A stretch of DNA of 64,000 nt from Coprousia sp963931435 (GTDB taxonomy: Bacteria > Actinomycetota > Coriobacteriia > Coriobacteriales > Coriobacteriaceae), in the NCBI GenBank assembly GCA_963931435.1, contig OZ007012.1, positions 372,001-436,000 on the forward strand, read 5' to 3'. Both the position numbers and the translations under genes were made by a program. Below are positions 59,892-64,000 of the stretch, one piece after another. The notes under the pieces were generated by a model. The model ran no database searches, was not told where the DNA came from, and saw only the letters and a program-made list of their open reading frames with translations. The first letter of the stretch is position 1, and every line of letters starts with the position of its first letter.

Positions 59892-61292
59892 ATGTTCAGT
59901 CCGTTTCGCGACGAGGCCGGCAACCCCAAGGGCCTCGCTGACATCTCCTATGCCGATCTCGACCAGCTCGCCTTCATGGACGAGGGCTACGTGCTGGAGT
60001 TCAAGCGTTCCCTCAGCGCCAGCGTGCGCGCCAAGGTGCCCAAGATCATCGCGTCATTCGCCAACTCGCGCGGCGGCTGGCTCGTCATCGGCATCGCCGA
60101 CGACGACCACAGCCTGTGCCCGGTGCCGCGCCTCGCAGCCGACTACAGCCAGATGATCGGTGAGCTCTGCCGCCGGCACGTATCGCCCGCCCCGCCGTTC
60201 GACGTGCGTTTCCTGCCCGATCCCGCCTGCGAGGACCAGGGCGTCATCGTGGTGCGGGTGGAGGAGGGCGGGTTTCCCCCGTATGTGGCCGACGGCGTCG
60301 TGGAGATCCGCGAGGGCTCCACGTCGGGGCCGGCCACGGGCGCGGCGCTCGTGGAGCTCTACGACAAGGCCACCAAGCGCCAGCGGCGCATCGCCGAGTT
60401 CTGCCGGCGCACCGTCTACTTCGCCCGCCCCGTGCCGCTGTTCGACCTCTACCTGTACCGGCTCGGCGGGGCGGAGCCGGAGATGGCCTCGCGCGACGAG
60501 GTCAACGCCCGGGCCGACGCGTTTCGCGCCTGCTTTGCCGCGCAGGGGCTGGAATGCCATGTCCAGCACGCGCACGACTCGCTCATCCTGCGCACGTCGA
60601 TCGCCTTCGACGGGCTGGTGCCGCACTCGGCGATCGAGCTCTTCCCCGATGAGTCCATCAAGCTCACGGTGCCGGCCGTGCTGTGCCCGCCCGCTGCGCG
60701 CGACCGCGCCCTCGCCGCCCTGCGTGAGGCCTGCGGAGCGCTGCTCGAGGTGGAGGGGACCGCGGCTACGGGGCGGGACGCTCTGGGGGCTGTTCGGTCT
60801 GCGGCTGCCGGGCAGGAAGATCCCGGGTCCACTTCCTCCTCGGTTGCCGGGCGGGACGCGGAAACTGGGCGCAGTTCGGGTGCCCTCCCGCGCGTGCTCT
60901 CGGCCTCCGACACGCTGCGCCGCGTGACGCGCATGGCCTCGCTGCTCGACCGCTACATCCGCGCCCGCAAGGGCTCGTGGCAGACCTATGCCGCCGCCTA
61001 CGAGCTGGAGAACATGGCCGGCGTGCTTCTGTGGTCCGATGACCCGCTGTATCTGGAGTACGCGCGCAGCCACGGGCCGCTCTTCTGCGGCACCACCGAT
61101 TGCCGCAGCCGCGTGCGCTACCTGGACGATGGCGAGCACGGGTCGTTCCGTGCCCGCCAGTTCGCGGGGAGCCATTTCTTCGAGGCGTGCGGGCTGCCGC
61201 TCGGCTCGCCCTCGCCGGAGGACAACGCGCTGGTGGACGCCCTGCTGCGCACCGAGCGCGGCGCCCGTCGCGAGCACCAGCCCCTTAACTAG
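59892..61292 (+). CDS. AlbA_2 (Schlafen-like) domain protein
   Basis: A 466-residue protein. Residues 20-130 are an AlbA_2 domain (YVLEFKRSLSASVRAKVPKI, IASFANSRGGWLVIGIADDD). A segment EGSTSGPATGAALVELYDKA closes the ATP-binding-like part. The rest is not assigned; a Gly/Ser/Arg-rich stretch at about 290-335 looks like a low-complexity insertion. It lacks the HATPase and winged-helix parts seen in the other AlbA_2 protein of this window. Such proteins may regulate transcription or act in RNA or phage responses. The ATG at 59892 has AGGAGGCATCCCGC upstream. Role unknown. Confidence 0.75.
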   Translation: MFSPFRDEAGNPKGLADISYADLDQLAFMDEGYVLEFKRSLSASVRAKVPKIIASFANSRGGWLVIGIADDDHSLCPVPRLAADYSQMIGELCRRHVSPAPPFDVRFLPDPACEDQGVIVVRVEEGGFPPYVADGVVEIREGSTSGPATGAALVELYDKATKRQRRIAEFCRRTVYFARPVPLFDLYLYRLGGAEPEMASRDEVNARADAFRACFAAQGLECHVQHAHDSLILRTSIAFDGLVPHSAIELFPDESIKLTVPAVLCPPAARDRALAALREACGALLEVEGTAATGRDALGAVRSAAAGQEDPGSTSSSVAGRDAETGRSSGALPRVLSASDTLRRVTRMASLLDRYIRARKGSWQTYAAAYELENMAGVLLWSDDPLYLEYARSHGPLFCGTTDCRSRVRYLDDGEHGSFRARQFAGSHFFEACGLPLGSPSPEDNALVDALLRTERGARREHQPLN

Positions 61293-61323
61293 CCCCATAA
61301 AGCCGCTCTGGGATGCGTTGGGC

Positions 61324-61329
61324 TATGAT
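61324..61329 (+). promoter_or_regulatory. -10 box of the lysO-like gene
   Basis: TATGAT lies 39 bp before the start in the short gap after the AlbA_2 gene. Confidence 0.35.
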
Positions 61330-61367
61330 ACGTTCTCGGATCATGGGTGCGCCATCGGGGGAGACGC

Positions 61368-62312
61368 ATGGATATTCTCGTCATCATGTTCGCGGGGGTG
61401 CTGGCGGGGCGCTTCGCGGTGCCGGAGTCGTTCCGGTCGATGAACGGTGCCCTGCAGAACGTCTGCACCTGCCTGCTCATCGGGACGATGGGGGTCTCGA
61501 TGGGCGCGGCCGAAGGGTTTGTCTCCTCGCTCGGCAGCTGGGGGCTGCAGGGGCTCGTCTTCTGCCTCGTGCCGACCGCCTGCTCGGTCATGCTCGTGCA
61601 TCTTTTGGCGGGATTCGTGCTGGGCGATACGGGCTGTCGCCCGCATGCGGGCGCCGTGTCTGAACCCGGTGCAGCCCAGGCGCAGGCGTCCCGCGCGCCG
61701 CGTTTCCACCTTGATGGGCTGGCCGTGGCGGCGCTCGCCATGCTCGCCGTCGGCGGGGCGGTGGGGGTGCTCGCGCAGGGCAGCTCCCTTGTCGCGGTGC
61801 TCGCCTCCGCGAGCGATCCGGTGCTGTGGGCGCTTATGTTCTTGGTGGGCATCGGCGTCGGGATGCATCGCTGGCTTATGGCGAGCATCCGCGAGCACCA
61901 TATCAAGATGCTCGTCATCCCCATCGGTGTGGTGGTCGGCTCGCTTGTGGGCGGCGCGGTCGCGGCGCTCCTTCTGGGCTACGGCCCCCGTGCGGGCATG
62001 GCGGTCGCGAGTGGCTTGGGATGGTACAGCCTGGCTGGCATCTCCATCGAGCGGCTGGCAGGCGCCCAGCTGGGCGCTATCGCCTTTCTCGCCAACTTCC
62101 TGCGCGAGCTCGTCTCGTTCTTTTGCATCCCCTGGATCGCGCGGCATCTGAGCGGCTACGCCTGCATCGCGGCGGGCGGGGCCACCAGCGAGGACACCAC
62201 GCTGCCCATGGTGATGCGCTACACCGATGAGCGCTGCGTGGTGTACTCCGTGGTGAACGGCGTGGTGTGCTCGGCTGTGGTACCCGTGCTCATCACGCTC
62301 ATCTTGGGTTAG
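61368..62312 (+). CDS. lysO: LysO-type lysine exporter
   Basis: A 314-residue membrane protein of the DUF340/LysO (YbjE) family with about eight helices. Segments typical of the family are SGLGWYSLAGISIERLAGAQ and LGAIAFLANFLRELVSFF, with the conserved acidic residues in the ATSEDTTLPM loop. Homologues export L-lysine and analogues. A polar insertion (about 85-115) separates the short N-terminal half from the C-terminal half. The ATG at 61368 follows GGGGGAGACGC. Its stop codon overlaps the convergent protease gene by 4 bp. Confidence 0.85.
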   Translation: MDILVIMFAGVLAGRFAVPESFRSMNGALQNVCTCLLIGTMGVSMGAAEGFVSSLGSWGLQGLVFCLVPTACSVMLVHLLAGFVLGDTGCRPHAGAVSEPGAAQAQASRAPRFHLDGLAVAALAMLAVGGAVGVLAQGSSLVAVLASASDPVLWALMFLVGIGVGMHRWLMASIREHHIKMLVIPIGVVVGSLVGGAVAALLLGYGPRAGMAVASGLGWYSLAGISIERLAGAQLGAIAFLANFLRELVSFFCIPWIARHLSGYACIAAGGATSEDTTLPMVMRYTDERCVVYSVVNGVVCSAVVPVLITLILG

Positions 62313-64000
62313 CGCTCGCGGCGGCGGAGGCGTCGGGCGAGGGCGGCTCCGAGTAACGAGAGGCCGGAACCCGCTGCCGCCACGAGGGCGGGAAGGGTTG
62401 AGGCATCGCCCGAGGCGGGGAGTCCGCCGGACGCATCGGCGCCGGGTTCACGTTCCGCGTCCGACCCGTTGGCGCCGTCGCTCTGCGAGCCAGCGCCTCC
62501 GTTCGGATCGCCTGGGTCGGAGCCGTCGCCGGGGTCCTCATCGCCCGAACCGCCGCTTCCGCCACCGCCGGGGTTCCCGTCCTCTCCCGGCTGCTCGTCT
62601 TCGTCCGGGTTCTCGTCCCCGCCGGGATTGTCCTCTCCAGGGTTCTCGTCCCCGTCGGGATCCTCTTTGCCCGGATCCTCGTCACCGCCGCCGTCCGGAT
62701 CCTCGTCTCCGCCGGGTTCCTCGCCGCCGGGATTCTCGCCCTCATCGCCTCCGGGCTGCTCCTCGCCGCCCGCACCATCGTCCGTGTCGGCGAAGTCCGT
62801 GCTGGGGTTGAGGCGCACGTCGTAGGCCACCACGCTGAGCGCGCCCGGCTCCGCGTCGCCCTCCTGTGCCGTCACCGCGAACGAGCCGTCGCGCGAGAAG
62901 CCGATGAGCTGGTCGCCGCGATAGAGCTCCCAGGCGGTCGTCGCTTTTGCGAGCTCGTCGGTGGGCATCGTCGCGCTCGCCCGCGTCTCGCCGTTCTTAG
63001 ATTCCACCTCGAGCGCGGGCTCCACGGTGCCCCGCGCCCCTGCGATCTCGGCGTAGGTCCGAGCGCCGTTGATGATCGCGGCGTCGGTGTCGATCGAGAA
63101 GTACTGCACCTTGCGCGGCATCGAGGGGTACTGGGCGCACCATGCAAGCACCTCGGGCGCCAGGTCATCCTCGCCAAGGTTGTGGAGGTACTCGGCGAAG
63201 TTGTAGCCCGTGCCCATGGTGAAGGCCACCGCGATGCGGTTGTACTTGACGTTTCTTTGGGCGTTGGAGGCCAGGTCCTCGATGGTCTTCACCGCGTCGG
63301 CGTCGCCGCGCAGGATGCGCTGGGTGGCGCCATAGGCTCCGTAGCGCTCCACGTCCGCGGCGATATCCTCGGTATAGGGGCTCGCGGCGAAATCATAGCC
63401 GGAGTAATCCCAGTCGTCGAAGAAGTGCAGCGCGTTCCACCACGTCGTGACGTGCGTCCAGATGTAGGTGCCCCACACCTCGCCGTTCATCCAATCGGGC
63501 ACGTAGGCGGGGTCCGCGGCCATCATCTTCAGCTCGTCGTCGCGGCGCCTGGTCGCGTTCACGGCGTTCACGTGGTAATAGGATGCCGGATCGAATGCGA
63601 GGCCCGCCTCGTGCGAGGCTTGGATGCCGCCGTGGCGCGAGCCGGCGAGCGCGTAGAGGTTGTTGGTCTCCTCGGCCACCGCGATGACGTTGTTGTCGAG
63701 CATGTGGCCGTACTCGTGTGACATGCCCCAGCCGTACATGCTCTGCCCCGAGAGGAACGAGGCGGCGGAGCTTTCGGGCATGTGGAAGTAGCGGCCGTAG
63801 GCATACATGGTCGAGATGTCGGTCACCGTGCGCGTGAAGGCGGTGTGCACGCGCGCCGTGGTGATGGCGTTGGGGCCGCTCTCCTCGTCTGCATCGAACC
63901 CGTCGAAGGCCCAGTAGAACTCGAGGCGGTCCTGGATGGCGGTATTGGAGTGCTCGATATAGGCGATGGCCTCGTCTTCAGAGGTGATACCCTCGTAGGC
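62309..64000 (-). CDS. Sortase-anchored M60-like (mucin-type) metalloprotease, N-terminus outside the window
   Basis: The frame is open to the right edge; 563 residues of the C-terminal part are visible. GMSHEYGHMLDNN holds the HExxH zinc motif with the spacing of the M60/enhancin-like peptidases that cut mucin-type glycoproteins. A beta-sandwich region follows (about 62815-63030), then a stalk of Pro/Gly/Asp/Glu repeats (62470-62770), the sortase motif LPASG, a hydrophobic helix and RRLRRRER. The enzyme would be displayed on the cell wall. Convergent with lysO and overlapping it by 4 bp. Confidence 0.85.
   Translation of the reverse strand, partial: AYEGITSEDEAIAYIEHSNTAIQDRLEFYWAFDGFDADEESGPNAITTARVHTAFTRTVTDISTMYAYGRYFHMPESSAASFLSGQSMYGWGMSHEYGHMLDNNVIAVAEETNNLYALAGSRHGGIQASHEAGLAFDPASYYHVNAVNATRRRDDELKMMAADPAYVPDWMNGEVWGTYIWTHVTTWWNALHFFDDWDYSGYDFAASPYTEDIAADVERYGAYGATQRILRGDADAVKTIEDLASNAQRNVKYNRIAVAFTMGTGYNFAEYLHNLGEDDLAPEVLAWCAQYPSMPRKVQYFSIDTDAAIINGARTYAEIAGARGTVEPALEVESKNGETRASATMPTDELAKATTAWELYRGDQLIGFSRDGSFAVTAQEGDAEPGALSVVAYDVRLNPSTDFADTDDGAGGEEQPGGDEGENPGGEEPGGDEDPDGGGDEDPGKEDPDGDENPGEDNPGGDENPDEDEQPGEDGNPGGGGSGGSGDEDPGDGSDPGDPNGGAGSQSDGANGSDAEREPGADASGGLPASGDASTLPALVAAAGSGLSLLGAALARRLRRRER
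62470..62770 (-). repeat. Coding Pro/Gly/Asp/Glu stalk repeats
   Basis: Degenerate repeats of the form GGDENPGEDNPGGDEDPDG run for about 100 codons between the globular part of the protease and its LPASG anchor. They form a stiff, acidic, wall-spanning stalk. Such repeats expand and contract between strains. Confidence 0.7.

Noticed and set aside
62470..62770. Short tandem repeats as a CRISPR array or plus-strand Ser/Pro-rich gene
   Set aside because: The repeats are degenerate, have no spacers and keep the minus-strand frame of the protease stalk; the plus-strand Ser/Pro frame is its mirror.

Overview
The window comes from a high-GC bacterium. It most likely belongs to the Coriobacteriia (a Collinsella/Enorma/Olsenella-like gut actinobacterium). 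This is inferred from gene content: an Rnf complex, the GatCAB amidotransferase, many phospho-beta-glucosidases with cellobiose-type PTS permeases, sortase-type surface proteins, -10 boxes of the TAGAAT/TATAAT kind with little visible -35, and GTG starts. No rRNA, tRNA or CRISPR array was seen.

Layout. 1-5.3 kb: end of an unknown gene, a dCMP deaminase, then an rnfCDGEA operon that ends in a 58-aa membrane protein where rnfB would be expected. 5.3-6.5 kb: decayed PTS and toxin remnants. 6.5-17.5 kb: ligA, an AlbA_2-type regulator with a large operator-like palindrome, a MarR regulator overlapping a heterodimeric ABC exporter, moaA, and a moaC-mobB fusion. 17.7-39.8 kb: a beta-glucoside island with six GH1 6-phospho-beta-glucosidase genes, cellobiose-type PTS EIIC genes (one full, one short, one broken), a DUF3284 protein, a ROK kinase, a HAD phosphatase, an RpiR/SIS regulator, a Bax-inhibitor-1 protein and a lipoprotein. 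Two nearly identical IS110-family elements in opposite orientation sit inside it. 39.8-41.5 kb: an antitoxin/toxin pair followed by decayed genes. 41.5-47.6 kb, minus strand: a LytTR response regulator, three membrane proteins that look like a histidine kinase split into separate phosphoacceptor and ATPase proteins, and a surface protein. 48-51.8 kb: gatCAB. 52-59.7 kb: two peptide-binding lipoproteins and a complete Dpp/Opp-type ABC importer. 59.9-64 kb: a second AlbA_2 protein, a LysO-type exporter, and the C-terminal part of a sortase-anchored M60-like metalloprotease.

How the genes work together. The central island fits uptake of beta-glucosides by PTS EIIC permeases with cytosolic hydrolysis by several GH1 enzymes; the ROK and HAD proteins would handle the released sugars and the RpiR regulator would sense a phosphosugar. 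The Rnf complex would couple ferredoxin:NAD+ electron flow to ion pumping. The peptide importer and the surface protease suggest use of host or dietary protein.

Most notable observations: (1) the IS110 leader carries four short segments that match its left target, right target, left donor end and right donor end in the order expected for a bridge RNA, and its transposase ends in an XRE-like helix-turn-helix; (2) the split histidine-kinase operon; (3) the six-gene GH1 array; (4) Rnf without an adjacent rnfB; (5) low-complexity insertions in conserved enzymes (LigA, MoaA, MoaC, GatB), one of which contains a REP-like palindrome.
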